A stretch of 64,000 bases of DNA, taken from Rhynochetos jubatus. Lineage: Eukaryota; Chordata; Aves; Eurypygiformes; Rhynochetidae. Location of the stretch: NCBI GenBank assembly GCA_027574665.1, contig CM050655.1:12333170-12397169 (forward strand), in the 5' to 3' direction. Below the pieces are notes generated by a model, which did not search any database, was not told the DNA's origin, and saw only the letters and a program-made list of their open reading frames with translations. Below, one piece after another: positions 38,327 through 53,900 of the stretch (position 1 is its first letter; each line of letters opens with the position of its first letter). The position numbers and the translations under genes are program-made.

Positions 38327-41300
38327 TATCCACAGAAATCCTGGTGAAGTATCTATTCTAAGAGGTATCCTGATTTAGCCACAGACAGTGGGAGATGGAT
38401 TTGCTCCAGAAAAGTAGGAACAAGTTTCAGCAAAAGGAGGCAGCAAAAAGATGGGGAAAGTGTGTATGTGGGGGTAGGGGAAATACAGGAATCAGGAATA
38501 AGAGCTCATTTCCTTGCCTTGCAGGAGAGCAGAACTAGAATTTAATTTAGAAAAGAAAGGGATTTGAAAAAAAGTACCCCCTAGCAGAAAAAAGTCATGT
38601 CATTTCACCAGTGTCAACTTCATTGTACAGTTTTTACCCATTTCTTTATAGCAATACCATCAAGATGTGTATGTTTTCTGAGAACACATATCCTTCTTCC
38701 CTTCCCAAAAGTTAATGAATTTGCAAAAGAACTTTAATGCAAATCAAGACTGATTTTTTTTTTCCTGTTTCAGGAACTATTTTTTCTTTTTCACAATACA
38801 CTGTACTGAAGACAACAGAAAACAATAGATTGAGTATGCCAGTTTTCTTGTAAGAACAGTATTTTTCACAGTGCTTTTAAAGCTGGAAAATCCAGAACAT
38901 GGGATATAAAAGTATTTTAGTCCACAATCAATCTATCATGCTGGCCTACTTTTAGGCAAACGTGTTAAGGAAAAAGAAAAGAAAATGAAAGCAAGCTAAA
39001 AGCGACAGAGTGTAATAGCTTGTAGTGTGTGAATAGTCCAACCAATGAACTTTCTAGACCTACACAGAAATTGAAAAGGTGAGCTTGTAGGAAAATTTTC
39101 ATTTATATTCCTGATAATGAATCACAATGGTTTACCATACCTAGCTGCAGACTGCCCTTCCACTGTGAACAACAAAATAAAATGGTCTTAGGAAAGGTGA
39201 CTAGGAAATTCCTCTTCTGTAGATAGATTTCACAGGTGAGAAAATATAAAAGGAGATGGATTTCCCATAAAGAGCAAGCATACTGCAGGTTTAACTAAGA
39301 CTGTCTAGTCTCTGCAGGATCCCAGCAGTGGCACACTGAGAAAATCCCTATCAGCAATTTCTATTTGCTCTCCACCCCCTACCAGCTCTAATAACACCTG
39401 CTAAATTTATTTGCACGCTCTGCTATAGGAAATAAAAAATGCTGCTTTGAATGATGCTTTTAAAATATCATCTAGAATGCAATCTCTTTTGTGACAGAAC
39501 AAAGTAAAATACCCTTTCAAGGAAGTCACGATGCTGAAGATTAGTGCAGTGTACCCATTCTTTGTGACAAGTGAAGTAAGACCATCTCTTCACATCAGCC
39601 TGTATTCGTGTTATTCACAGGTGCATAATTGTTTCATGGATCCTCTCTAGTTCCCCACGAACCTCAGGGTCCCATCCTTTCCTGTCCTCCACTTCCACTT
39701 GGTTCCATCATCATGTGTTTCTTCTAACAGCAGGCCCTTCGCTTGCTCACTTCCTCAGTTTATCAAAAGTATTCATGTTGTTCAAAGGTACAGGTAAAAA
39801 GGAGAAAAAACTCCAATCCCTCCAAATCCTGAGAAAGTGTAGCTATGAAGGAGTGTTGGAAAAGCAAATAGACAAGAAGCTTAGAGGCAGAGCTTCATGA
39901 ATGTGAAGGGGATTCTCAATGGATTGACATTCCTTGTCATCCCTGAATTATCCTTTGCCCTTACTCCTTGCTGTACCATGTCCTACCTGAACTACTTTGT
40001 ATCAGAAACTTCCAGTGGGATTACTTAGACCAGTGACAAAAACCAACATATCAATGGAATTAAGTTAACTGCCAGAGACAGATTTTTGGCAAGAGGTGAA
40101 GTTGGGTGACTATTACTCATCACAATCAGAGAATCTAAAATTACCATATTAGTAATCAGCCAACTGCTTATTTATCACTCCATCCCTGAAATTCCACATC
40201 TTACACACATGGTGCCATTTCAGGAAATGACATCAAAACCATGTAGGACTTGTATTATAATGTGGATGTTCTTAGCAGAGTGCAGCATCTGACCCAGTAA
40301 TAACTTCTTGTGTGTTCTATATTCATGAGTACCCACCTTTCTATAAGCATATACCCAGCCTGGATTGCTAACAATTTGTAACATCATTCACTTAAAATGT
40401 TATATATATCCATAGTGATTTTCAATACCAGAACAAGGCAGTTAAAGGACATTGCCTTACAGCTGACATGTATTGTTAAATTTTATTTACATTTACCTGC
40501 AAATTAATTCTGATTTCCTGCATGCCTGATGCGATAGATGAGAGTAGAAAAGTGGGACACATCCTCATGATGAGGCAAATACTGAGCTTGACAGAAGAAA
40601 TGTTAACGTAAAGAAAACACTACAGGCCTTCGAATCAGCATCCTTCCACTAGTGCTGCCAGAAATTACAGATTGGGACAATTGCTTGTAAGGCAGCCTTG
40701 TTTCACTGCAGCTTTTTCAAGCATGAGCAACTAAGGTACTCTAAACAGAAAATCTGTTTGGGGCTGATGGCCTTGTGGTATGTGCTGAGATATAGCCTAG
40801 AAAGGAAACTTCAGTTTCAGCATATCTGAATATTGTGGATCCAAGCCCACTGATAAATCCCTCTGTTTATAAGGCAGTTGAAGATATTATGTCTTTCTTT
40901 TACATGTGCCAAGAAATGTTGGTCTCGTACACCAGAGAACAATCCCATGCACGTCTATGCAGACACCCTGAGAATTTGATTAGCCTTTACGTAGACAGGA
41001 AAAATCATTAATAATCACACACCAGCTGATTCACCTCACACAGAGACATTGCCTGAAATTGTCTCCTCCATTTGCGTAATAATTTTTCCCCAAAAAATTC
41101 AGAGACCTTAATATATTTAAAGAATGTAAAGATGTCTTCTGTGATGCAACAAATCAAAAGATACAGGTTGATTGACTACACACAATTTGCACAGAATTGG
41201 CAACAAGGGCTCTAAACTATTAGTTGATCCAATAATCAATAAAAAACCTAAATTGATGGAACCAACTGGAAATGCCTCATAGAAGGCAAAGTCAATTGCA

Positions 41301-43735
41301 TAAAAAAACCAACCAACCAAGCAAGCACACCACACCCTCCACAATGTGTGTTTATAGTTTTCTGGATCTTTAAAATCCTGATAGAAAAATCCATTTAGCT
41401 CCTAAAATCCATATAAGCTTATTCTTAATAAATGTTTACACAGGGTTTAAATATAGGGCAGTTACTTAGACGAAAAAGATATTTTACCTCTCCATGACAG
41501 AAACCTGAAAAAAAATCCCAGACCCGGGAAATAGATATTAAAATTATTCTAGCTGGTGAATGACTTCAGGTGTTTTGTATGAGTACTTTGTTTCTATAAT
41601 AATTATGTTCTAGGCAGCAAGGAGGAAATGCTTTGTCAGACTTACACTATTCTTTTGTTGCTTGGAAAGCCAAAACCCACACATTTTGTACTGTATTAAA
41701 CTACAAAGTTATAAAGTTACTGTATTTAACTACAAAGTTTAAGACAGTTATATCTATACATTTATTTATATACAGTTTAGCCTATTTGGTAACCTAACAG
41801 TCGGTATTTCCTACCCTTATTTCTGATTCTTTTTAATATGGTGTTTCCATATCCATATGCTTAAAGGCAGTGCTGATGGAAACTTCATTAGGGACTAGAT
41901 CCTGGATGAAGAGGACCCTGTCTATTCAGAGAGGTAAGCAAATCATTGAGTTTGCTTCCTTGAATATCTTATGAAAATCTGTTTCACTGACTACGAGAAG
42001 CACGGGCTGTGTAGCTCCTGTAGGGCAGACACTCTGGGCCTGGCAATACCGATAAGTAAACGTGAGCTACAGAGAAAGTCAGGTATTGGACCTCTTGTCA
42101 TTTACACTGCTTAACTATTGGTTTCGTTCTCACGCCTATTTGGGACACCTAAACCTAGCTCCAAGACATATCCTAGGCAAACTTTGAGGGATACCTAAGT
42201 ATTTATATTCAGTATTATTTCTGCTTACGGTGTGAGAACATCCCGGTCCAAGGGCTCCATCTGTAATTGTGAACAGTCTGCTCTAGCTGTATGGGTGTCG
42301 GTCAGTTTGCACAGCCTGCCTTGGGAGCCAGGGCTCACTTTCCAGCCATTTTTTATTTAACATTAAAGAACACTCCTGGAACACATGACTAAAAAACAGT
42401 GAGAATCAAAGCCCCAAACGCATTCCCTGGTGCTATCAACCTACGTGAGAGCAGATTTTGAAGTCAGTGTACCTGAGAGGTGTTCACACCCTTGGCATTT
42501 GTATTAATCTGTTCTGAATCTGGGCAAATATCTCCAGATTCTTAATGTTTTAGGACAGTGCTGATTCATTATTTCCTTTGTCTGTTAAACTGAACCCCAG
42601 CCTCATAAATTGCTTAAAATATTAAACCCCCTAATTGTGCAATTTATCTTTGCAATATTTCTGAACCTAATAAATGTCTATCAGTGACAGGAACCAAAAA
42701 TTAAACACACTAAATGCTCAGAACAAGTCCAGGAAATGCACAGGCCGCAGCTTTTCTGAATGAATGCACCAGGGGCACGAACCCACACAACTGCTTGAGG
42801 TTCTGTGAGGCTTTTTGTGTCTCTACATTTTCCTGTCTTTCTCTTCTCATATTCTTTTTTCCTTTTCTGGACATTGATCCACAGATGAAAATGCTGAAGC
42901 TGAATAAAAACTTGGTTTTGATAAGAGGCAGCACAACACACCTGAACTACCTTGTTGAGGGCAAGAGATGATTACAAGGGATTATGTTGCACTGTTCTTT
43001 CCCCCCCCCAAACTGCATGGCTTGAGCTCCTGTACTGGCCGGTGAAGGAGAAGAAAGATTTGTTGCACATGATTTGATTTCAAATGCTGTCAGGAAAATT
43101 ATTCTGGAGGGAAAGGGATTGAGAAGTGGAGGACTTAGGAAATGCTTCCTTCTGTACTGCTCCCACCATTTCAAACATTAATTTTGCTTCCTTGTACCTT
43201 TGACATAAATAATTGAAACAAAAAAATCCATTTGTGAAGACAAAAAAGTGCCTCTCAGTTGGCTTTTACTTGTCTGTCTGTTCCTAATTATATGGCTATC
43301 ATCAATATTTGCATTTATGAAGCTCTAGTCAACCAAAAGGCACAACACAGAATGCAAAGGCACTCAGTAGAGTGGAAATAAATTAACATGTTCAGACTAA
43401 ACTGTTGTACATTTTTCACTTGGAGCATTTATTTCAATCTACAGTTGCACATTACCCTCAGAAGCTTATGAAAACTGTTATCTCAATTGACAGGATTACA
43501 CAGCTTCTCCTAAATACCAGTATAACCAGATTCTGTAACAAATGTCACTGGGAGTTTAAAATTGTTCTAAAACCCCAAATAAATATAACCAATTTTAGGT
43601 TTATTTCTTTTTCTTGGAAAGAGTAAGAAAAAAGGACTGTCTAAAGTGTTGACTTTTTGCTAATTCTTAAAGCAGAAGAGAAGCAGCTTGCAACAGCCAG
43701 ACGCACAGAAAACCACCATGATAAGCGTATATCAG
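38327..43735. other. intergenic, nothing recognised
   Basis: AT-rich sequence without gene or repeat family. The only structure noted is a short tandem duplication at 41689-41739. Confidence 0.5.
41689..41739. repeat. imperfect tandem duplication, 29-bp period
   Basis: A 22-base unit (TACTGTATTAAACTACAAAG plus two bases) at 41689-41710 recurs at 41718-41739 with one mismatch. A 7-base spacer gives a 29-base period with fewer than two copies. Confidence 0.8.
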
Positions 43736-43920
43736 ATCACGGAATCACGGAATGGTTTGGGTTGGAAGGGACCTTAAAGCTCATCTAGTTCCAACCCCCC
43801 CTGCCGTGGGCAGGGACACCCTCCACTAGACCAGGTTGCTCAGAGCCTCACCCAGCCTGGCCTTGGACACTTCCAGGGATGGGGCATCCACAGCTTCTCT
43901 GGGCAGCCTGTGCCAGTGCC
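43736..43920 (-). mobile_element. CR1 LINE 3' fragment
   Basis: Antisense copy of the CR1 3' end. It begins with ATCACGGAATCACGGAATGG (complement of the ATTCTRTG-type tail) and runs through the typical 3' UTR into the end of ORF2. On the minus strand it closely follows the 3' end of the 37640-38326 copy, so the two are of the same or a nearby subfamily. It is heavily 5'-truncated. Confidence 0.95.
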
Positions 43921-46900
43921 TTATGGTATGTTGATGTCCAAATGCTCACTGTATGTTGATATCATCTTCATTCAGCATCAGAACTGAACTCTCTCTACCA
44001 TATTTTTCATATCTAGTGGTTATAGTTACTAAAATTCACTTAAAAATATACAGTTTTGCCACAGACCCTACAAACTTTTAACTAAAATCAAAAGTGAATG
44101 CAAAACACGCCTTCTAAATGGTGCTATTTCTTTTCATCAGCTGTCATCTTTTTTCCTGGATATCATGTTTATGTCACATAAGTTCAGGTTTTCACTTCAA
44201 GAGCCCTGAGATCAGATATTCCAGAGAGTCCATCCATCCTGATTGCTACATACCAAAATAATCCACATTCTCCACTTTGAGTTTCTTTCTATGTCAACCA
44301 AACCACTTCTTTGCGGTAGCTTATCCAAAATTTTAACGTGTAATTATTTCTTATCAGACATGAATTATAGACATCAAGGAAAAGACTTGGAAATTGATCC
44401 AAAATAGTTTACTCGTGCTACCTGGCAAGTATTTATCCAAGCATTGTTTAAAGTGTGGTTCATTCACAGAATGATTGCAGTTAAAGGCTGCTACACATCA
44501 ATCAACATAAAGTCATTTCTGTCTCTGGTGGCAGTTGTTCCTCTGTCTCAAGAGCTGTAACATCAAGAAAAAGGGTTAGGCAAAGAGCCTACAGGATTGA
44601 CTCTCTAATACTGATCTATTCTCTGTCAGATACTGCAATGCTGACTGCCTGAATACCACCTCTAACCAGCCTGTGATTTCCTTTATAGCTGTTACAGGTG
44701 AGGATCTACGGTTCCCTAACAAGGCGCAATATAACTGTTTCGCATAGTGTACAAACTATGTCCCAGAGTGCTTTAAGCTACACGATAACATAGCTGTGGT
44801 AAAAAAAACAAGTGAAAGCAAAAAGAAAGGAGAATCCTTAAGACAACAGAGAAAGCATATATTTTCAGGAGTTTTCTAAAGGCAGAGAGATGTCATAGTT
44901 ATCCCAGATGCCAGGGATTCTCATAGCAGCAACTGCAAGGTGGGAAAATAGGAAAATAGGCAAGTATCAGTAGGAAATGAACAGGAAAACCAGATAAGTG
45001 TGGAGACAGTTGTTCCCCAAGATCTCTGTGCTGTATTTTGACGTGCAGAGTTGAGAAATGTGCACTAATAATATGCACACACCCTTGCACTGACATTCTC
45101 AATGATACTGCATTTTTAGAAAGCTTGGATTTTTTACAAAACCTTGAAACTTGAACCCAGAAGTGCATTATACCACCTCTGTGTATGTGGAGTTGCAGAG
45201 AACAATAAATTAATGCAGAGCACCAAAATAAGTGTTTGTAAACTTCAGCAGGGAAGGTGTTGGTTCAGGGAAACCAACACACAGAGTCATACACGTACAC
45301 GAAAGCACAGTAGAACAGTAAAGGGGACAAAAATGAAACTGAACTGTAAAGAAAGAAACCTCTGTGTATCATAGAAAGTGGCATGATGCTAAAGGCTGCG
45401 CTGAAGTCAACAAAAATGAGGAAGAAGTAAAAGCGTTCATCGGTGAGAGGGAAGGTGGTGGCAGCACAGAGCAGAGTGAATTCTTTTCTTGGACAGATTG
45501 AGCCATTATTGAAAACGGTCAAGGTTATTGTTAAATAAGTGGTGTTTGAAGGGAGAGAGACAGCTATTGTGTTTACCTAACGTAAGAGGGCATAACATGT
45601 CTCTACTATCTGCTCTGCCCCTATTTGCAGCTGAGGTCACCTCTTTATCCATTATCAATGCTGTAATCAATCATCTATCCCTAATTCCAGTTTCTTCTTG
45701 AGCAGAACAGACAGAATGCTGTATTACCTTGGTCCCACTTTTACTAGCAGTTACATGCAACTTTAGCAGATTTTAAAAAGGTGTATTATTTTGACACTGC
45801 TCTGAGAGAAGATTCAGTAAAGCTATCAGTGTCTCAGAGCTAGGTAACAGAGCGGAAACCTGAACTCAGAGTAAACAGCTATTCCCCACATGTCAGCACT
45901 CAGGATATCATGTGAAGTCACTGCATGATGCCCAGGGAAGCACAGTTCTGCTGCTACTAAGAACTGTGCATTGATTACTTTTCATAATACTACGCCTAGC
46001 GTTTTACCAGGAGTTTTCAAAAGTCCAAGGGTCTTTTATCAAGCATTTTAGCAACCTGCAACCACAAAAGCAGCTTAAATATGTAATAGGAACATATGGA
46101 AGAAAGCAAAAACAAGTAATGCACACCAGTGTACTCGATCAGTCACAAGAAACTAGAACAATGAGGGTAATGGATTCCAGACTATGGAAAAAAGGAGAAG
46201 GGGGAAAAACCAGGAGGAGCCAGTAACCTCTTAGATAAGAAGCATGAAAGACATGGGAAACACAACTGAAAGAGAGATTTTGGCTTAAGGTAGGAAAAGA
46301 AGGAAGAGCTACCTGTGATATGGTATTCCTAAATATAATATTAAATATAACTACTAAGTATATTGTAATACATTGTTGTTGTTTTCTCTTTTTATAACAT
46401 TACTCCATTATTGCAAAAGTACATTATTTTACCCTTTAACTGTGTCAGCTGACAGTACTGTCCGTGAAGGACCTGGCCCATAAGAAGGCATGCTCTGCGT
46501 TTGCTGACTGTGTGCACTGGCATACTTGAGCAGACTCGCGTTAGAGGTGGTTACGGCAACAAAGTGCCATCTGGTCACTAGTACCAGGCATGACATCTCT
46601 GGCGTGTTGCAAAATAGTCTGGATTATACCTGAATACTGAGGATCTCCAGATAAATCCTGTGTGTGGTAACTGCAATTAAGCTTCCATATTAATCATCAG
46701 AAAATGGGTAAGAATCAAGATTTGCAGAAGTTTTCCCATTTGGTAATCAATGCAACATATAAGGACTTCAAAAATCTTTGGAAACTCAAATTTAAATCTC
46801 ATGATTATGTATGTATAGTGTTTAAGCTACTTTGTATCTCAGTGTTAGAATTATTTATCATGCCAACAGCTCATTGTCAACACCTTTGAGACGAATCAAT

Positions 46901-49900
46901 ATTGCTGTTCTTATGCTGTTATATTAAATACTAAATATTTTTTAAAGCCTACGAATAAAAGTAATGTGTATGTAGGTCTAACACTCTAAAATGAAAAGTA
47001 TACTCTGCTGGGGACATTATAATATTTATACAGAAAACATTGTAACACCAATAAAGTATCAAAACGTTACTTTGTGAATCAAGCATGAGATATCTTATTT
47101 CAATATATAATAATTTGTTTTCAATTAAGTTTCTGAAAACATTCATTAAACATGCAAACTTTTTGTCATCTAGTAAGTCTGTAATTTGGACAGACATGAC
47201 TTCCAGAAAACCTGCAGGGTGCTAAGTCTTGATTTATGCAATATGTAGAAATGGACAGAAATTATTCCAATGCATTTCTGACTCAGTTGTCAGTGTTTCT
47301 GCAAAAGAATAGAAGTATTGAATTCCTGCAAATAATACTTAGAAGGCAAAATGATTTATCTGAGCTATATTGATTTTCTTTGCACATGAGATGAGAATTA
47401 CCATAACTTGCACAGCTGTGCATGCTAGCAATCACTTGCCATTCTAACTCACTCTTCATGTTACCATTCATACAGGTGCTATTTTTCTTATGTATACATT
47501 TATGGAAATAGAATAGTAGCTGCATTTTTGTTACCCCAAGAATCAATGAAAATTTAAACACATTCAGCATACCACATTTTGATATTTCATTAATCTATCA
47601 TCTTTGCTTTAGTATAACGTTTGAAATTGTTATTGTTGAGTTGATTTCTTTAATAAGGGGGACGGACACCAGGACCCAAACCAAATCTGCACCTTGGAAG
47701 AGATAAGCTGGAGGGATGGAAAAAGAAAATAATGAGAGAGACTATTATGAGATCCAAGGAATGCATGATGAATAAGAAGTAAGGGTAAAAAAACTAACAT
47801 GGAAATGAAAAAAAAAAAAATCAATTCATATAACCAAATTGACTTCTCATTGTTAAGAGTCAGAGAATTTGAGGTTGTGAAACTGGTTTCTCTTTCAACA
47901 TCTTCTGAACTTGAGAATCATAATTTTTCCTCAGATTAAAACCAAGAAAATCTACATTCAAATAAAATGGATGAAAAAAAAATTCAGTTTCCAGTTTATT
48001 CATCTACCAAGGAAAAAAGACTCATATGACTAAATGCTAACTTGCCACTTAACAATTGTGCAAGCACCATAGAGCTGAAGTGCAAGTGTGACCACACGAC
48101 AGCTCTTCAGCCACATTAAGATCGTGAGTGCAACTTCAGACTAAAGAAAGATGAAACATTGTCACCTTATACTGTGGTGAAATTCACCTACTCTTATTCT
48201 GAACCATCTCTGAACCTGCAGAACTGTTCATGAATTATTTTTCCTTTCCTCTTCCCTTATTCTCATGAAAAAAACTCCAAGATGGGACTCTCTCCCAGTA
48301 TTACAGTTGCTCATAGATACCTCACTGATACCTCTTCTGGGATTCAGTTATTGTGAGGGGGAGGACAAAATTACTGTTGGTACAAGCATCCGTAACTTTC
48401 GGAAGAATCCAAGGGTTAGTTGGACTGAGGACCATAAGCAAAAAGTCTCAAATCTGGACGTAGGCAAAATGTCAAGCCTAGGAATACTTCTGAATAGAAT
48501 TCCTACTAATAATTTAGCACTGGGAATTAAGGGTCTCCTGCCTTACCTTAAAAATCATATGTCTGTATATCCTCACAGTACAGATTACAGTTAACATCTA
48601 GGGGCCCCAAGAACCGTCAAACCTCTACTGATTCAGAGCTCACATACTGACAAAAGGAACAAACATTTTCCTGTGTGAAGAATATGAACAGAGGAGGTAG
48701 AAAAGGGTTGTGGAAAAGCACATGCTACAGAGTCTGCTTATATTACAGCTGAATACAGAGAAACTAGGTATGTTTTGCAGACTTCTGAGTGTCAGTGTGA
48801 AACCTTAATTGATAAATTATTCTGTCACTTCTATCAACTAACAGGTCTTACTCATGGATGTATAACCCCACTGATATGACCAAACTCCAGGAGTAAGCCA
48901 GTGCTGAATGAAGCAGAAAAGGGGTGTGTTTTAATCAATCCTCCCTTTTTGTGCTTCACAGCCTCTCTTTCTTACCTGGAGGGCTTCTATAGAAATGCTG
49001 ACCTAGTCAAACTGTGCTTAGCTATTCAAAATCAAGCAAGACAACAGCCTTAGGTGATATTGCTGTAGGCAATTCAGATGCTTTACAAAAACCTGGTACT
49101 GAAAATTTTATAGCCAATTTTATTTGAGCAAAACCAGTGAAGAATACGAACAAAACACTGAATCAAATACAGAAAAGCATGAAGCGTTTTCAGAAAAACT
49201 GAAGCCAAAAAAGGGAAAGTCTGAGTTAATGAAAAAAGATGGGCCACTAGACAAAAGGCATTAACAAGTGAGTGTTCCATGAAATTACTAAAATTTACCT
49301 TTTTTTCCACCTTTCTCCATTAAGGAAGAACAAGTATTGTATAAAGAAGTGGCTGTTTTTCAAACACGTTGGAAATGAGCCCCTATCACAGTTTTTTCTA
49401 ATAATAATTAGCATTTTACAAACTTCTGATGGTAGTGAAATTAGTGGGTTATTAAAAATGGGGGTTAAATAATTTAGTGAAAATTTAAAGTTTTGCATAT
49501 AATTTAAAACATGCATAATTTTGTAAATTTCTTAAAGACATAAAGTACAAAAATGTTAATTTTTAACTGTGCTTTCACGCTGAAGAAGGTAGAGTTTATA
49601 AACTAATTTATAAAATAATAGACTAAAATTATAACTGTATGTACCCACATATAATCAAGACATTGCTACCACGAATATTTTGAACACTGTCTATCATAAT
49701 ATTTTCTTATTCACATCTTATATCTTCTGATACTTTCTAATATTCCCTTTCTAGTTCTGCTATAATTGTAATGTACTTATCTACCTATAAAGTTTAATAG
49801 AAGTGTGAAATAAATAGAGAAATGTTTTACATATAAATGCCTCTCCAACAGAATAGATGGCATAGCTCATTCCAATGTATTTTATTCCAGATGTAAAACA

Positions 49901-50002
49901 AAACCCATAAAAATTCATGTAATCCAAAAATAATTTTGGTCATTGAGGCCAGTCAACAAATTCCCTCTGTCCCCCAACAAATCACATGAGATAGTTATTT
50001 TA
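43921..50002. other. intergenic, nothing recognised
   Basis: AT-rich sequence with short open frames only. An A run lies at 47808-47820. No gene, RNA or repeat family could be supported. Confidence 0.5.
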
Positions 50003-50124
50003 TAGAATCACGGAATGGTTTGAGTTGGAAGGAACCTTAAAGATCATCTAGTTCCAACCCCCCTGCCATGGGCAGGGACACCCTCCACTAGGCCAGGTTG
50101 CTCAGAGCCTCATCCAGCCTGACC
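50003..50124 (-). mobile_element. CR1 LINE 3' fragment
   Basis: Antisense CR1 3' end, very similar to the copy at 43736-43920 over its whole length, including the GGAATGGTTTGRGTTGGAAG start and the CCATGGGCAGGGACACCCTC block. It breaks off after about 120 bases, so it is a very short 5'-truncated copy. Confidence 0.93.
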
Positions 50125-50898
50125 ATTTATTTGGTGCTATATCTATTGTCACTCCAGTTACTTTAAAATTGACACTGAAAAAAAAAAATGTAGTTAAATC
50201 CATTTCCCTATGTGCTAATTTAGCAAAATAATTATAACAGTATCTTATTTAATATTATTAATTTAATTAGACACCTGACAACTGATGGAAGATGCAAGGT
50301 CTGTGGAATCATTAAGAAAGGAACAGTGAGCATTGGTTTGGCCCATGCAAACGATTCATTCTTTTCATAAAAAAGAAGAGAGGAAGAGCAAAAATGTTCC
50401 CCTAATAAGTTCACAAGTCCCCATACTGAAAATCAATAACAAACAAATCATGAATGAGAGTTGAATGTCATTTTGTGTGATAAGGCGAGGGGGCAGGCTC
50501 CAAGGAAATATTATGTCCTATAAACTGATAGCTGATGAAGACTTCCTTGTTAGATACTAGGATATGGATGTAAAAATGTACACTTTCTGAAGTTTTCAAA
50601 GCTACAATTCAAGGACAGCGTAGGAGAAAGTCAACGAGTTATGTATACAGCTGAAAGAAACGTCCATATATGAAAGCATTCATATTCAAAGTTATCCAGT
50701 TACTTTTAAATTTAAAATCCCTGACTAGTCCTCACTTTATTGTATCTTCTATTTTCATCCTTTTAAGTCCTCTATAATGTTTCACTTCTTGCTATTATCC
50801 CCAAAGGACTTTCGTCAGATTATTAGTGCAGTGCTTGAACCAAAGTTCTGCAAACACTATGGCAAAACTGTGATACGGGCACCATCACTAAGTCAGAG

Positions 50899-50940
50899 AT
50901 TCACACAGATTCACAGGGTGGTAGGGGTTGGAAGGGACGG
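50899..50940 (-). mobile_element. possible short CR1 3' terminus
   Basis: The stretch ending GGTGGTAGGGGTTGGAAGGG resembles the complement of a different CR1 3' terminus, preceded by an altered form of the TCACAGAAT repeats. Only about 40 bases are recognisable, so subfamily and limits are uncertain. Confidence 0.6.
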
Positions 50941-53900
50941 ACACAGCGCTTATTATTTCAGCAAACAGAAATAATAAAATGCAGTTGTGCTCAACATAGG
51001 GTATGTTTTCCTATGCAGTCAAGTAAAGTTTTAATAGAAAAGTCTGTATAATGAAGTGATGTCATTTAATACTGTACAATGTGATTTGGTTTGATGATGC
51101 AGGGAACAGCAGGGCTCTACACTGTGACTTGAGTTTCTTTCCCATTAAATGAAAATGTTCTTTTTCCTTTCTATGTAGCACTCTATGTTTGTAATTTTTA
51201 TTATCTTATAGGGTGCTGTTTTACCAGAGGGCTAATTGTTGAAATCTCCTTTTAAGCCAAGATAGCATACCCTCTACCTCTTGAGTGATAAAAATCTATT
51301 TGTAGATTCATGGGGTTTTTTGATTACTGTAATCCACTTCTGCAAACATTTTTAATTTCTTGATATGTTTTCCCTTCCACTTCTTATTGCATCTTTTTAT
51401 GCCCTTTTACTCAAGGCCAGGTCAGAAATAAAAAGAAATGGCACTAGAAGAGCTTTTTAAAGAAACGGCTTACAGCCCACAAGATTTACAAGGCAGCAGC
51501 TAGTTACAAAATCGACATATTTCTGTCATGTTTAGAGACCAGTGAGCAGAAAAACCTGATGGGATAGACTTTTATTACACTCTAGCCGTACCTGTGGTAC
51601 AGCGTCTAACCTGACAGAACCTCTTTATCTAGATACTGGATATGGAAAGCTCCTTTTGAAGGCTGGAAATAGAAACATCTAGGTGGTGGGAAGGGAAACA
51701 AAAGCAAAACTAGTAAATTCAGAAGATTTTGCTTAAACTCTGCACTCATTTGGACTGAATCATAGGTATCCAACACCTGGAAAGCAGCTGAACTATCCAG
51801 TAGTTCTCTGTCAATAGTTTTAAGACACCAGGACTACGTGAGCTAAGCAGAGAATCAGGCAGGGAACTCAGTGCTTAGAGTCTTATCATTTGAACTGTGA
51901 TGGGAAAGGTGTGAAAAGAATGAGAAATTCTAGGTGATCACAGCTGACCTGACTGTCCTTATTGTCTGGTTACAAAAGCAACTGTTTTCCCAGTGACTAA
52001 ATACAGGCAAGCACAACATTTGGCTCACCATAGCATGCCCAGGCGTCCCCCCTGTTTACTGGTCGAACAGCTATTTGAATGCATGGCAATCGCTTGTCAT
52101 TGACTCCTCAAGGAAAGAGTAACTTAGACTTCTTGCTATTCCAGTGATGCGTGACGGTGTTCCTAGTTATTCTGAGAACATATCCTTGTCCAGGCATGAC
52201 CTTTCAGTTACAAGAGCAAGAGGAATTAGAGAAGTCTTTATGTGAATACTAATTTTACTTCACGTGAATCCTAGGACTTGTAACAAGAAATTTTATTAAA
52301 CTTTAGTTAATTTTATGTTAAATATCCCAAACATCTTCAGGCTGATAGACTAAAAGACTAAAATGCCATATATTTTTAAAGCTGATAAAGGATGATAGAG
52401 GTTGTATGTGCGTGTTTGTGTGTCTGTATTTTTAACCTTACTACATCTAGAACATCCTCTAAAAGCCAGGTGAGACTATTAACCCCATTTATCAGATTTT
52501 TGAAAGAAATCCTTTGGTGGTCCTCTTTTATTCTAATTTCTCTGTGTGACAGAAAACAAGAGGGAAATTACTATGAACATAAGACCTCCTCTTTTTAAAT
52601 ATAGAGAAAAATACTCTTTTTTTTTTTTTTCTATGTCTTTTAATGACCTTCAGTTCTTCTAATGATCTTAAGTACTACTTCTAATAACAGCAGCTGGAAT
52701 GGCAAAGTAAGGAGAATTATGATTCTCACAGTCCTTCTAACAGAGCTAGATTTCAATGTTACTATTTTAGAATACAATTTGGCTTCCTCAGTGGTTTTCT
52801 CTTACTTGATTTTCTATTTTAAAACTTGGATTATACTTCTCATCAAAAATCCCAGAAAATTTCTCTCTCCATTCCAAACTTTTGGCAGGAAGAGCATGTG
52901 GAACACTACTTTCTAATTTTTTTCTGATAATGGCTCTTGTTTTGTTTTTATAGCTGTGCACTGGGTTCATGTTATATTCTTTCTGTACAATTTTGTTAAA
53001 GCATTCAGCAAGTTGTACACATCTGGGTTTTGCTAAAAAGTCCAAGATACATGCACATGCTTCTAAAGAGTTAGAAGGTCATGAGTGCTTTTCTTCTCCT
53101 GATGCTCAGAGAAAAACAAAATCAGGAGCATGTCCTCTTGGAGATAAAATGTGACAGAACAGAACTGGCAATCTTTTGAAAGTAATCAAAATGTTCCTCT
53201 TTCATCTTTCAAAATAGTTACCTTGACTCTAAGAAAATCAAAAAGTATTTTTCTGTCTAGAAATAGAAGAGATATAAGGTATTCATATTTACAGTGAAAA
53301 GCAGGAATGATCTTTAATTGTGAAGGTCCAACTACAATAAAAAAAAGTAAAAGCTGATTGAAAATGACAGCCTCTACTCAAAACAAACTGTTTTATTTCC
53401 ATTTTCATTCCCCTCTCCCAGTTTTCAGCTTCCTGCATAAGTATTGAAATAGGAACTACACAAGGAAAATACCATATAAAACCCCATACTTCTGATATTT
53501 CCAGCCTGACCAAAGGTGAAAGATGCTACTAACTTGGAAGAATGAAATTCAGTGAGATTTATGGTCTGGCTTTAGATCTATAGAAAACCAACATCTAAGA
53601 AAAAAAAATGGAGAGGAATTTGCTAATCTGTGTTATTTATTTCTACAGTGAACTCACAAGATAAGTAAATTATTGTACTTCAATGCTCTTTTCATTGAAA
53701 GGACTATAAAAAGATAGACATTTAACACTGTTGCTTGGGAAAACAGAGGAAACTGTTTTCCTATAGCAAAACTGTTATGTCAAATGTTGATAATTCTGGA
53801 GTAACTTATGGGTGATGGCTACAATGAAATGTCCAGGGCATTACCCTGATTAGAGAATTCAGAGCACAGGTTAGCAAAGTATTTTCTTCTAAAAGAGTAA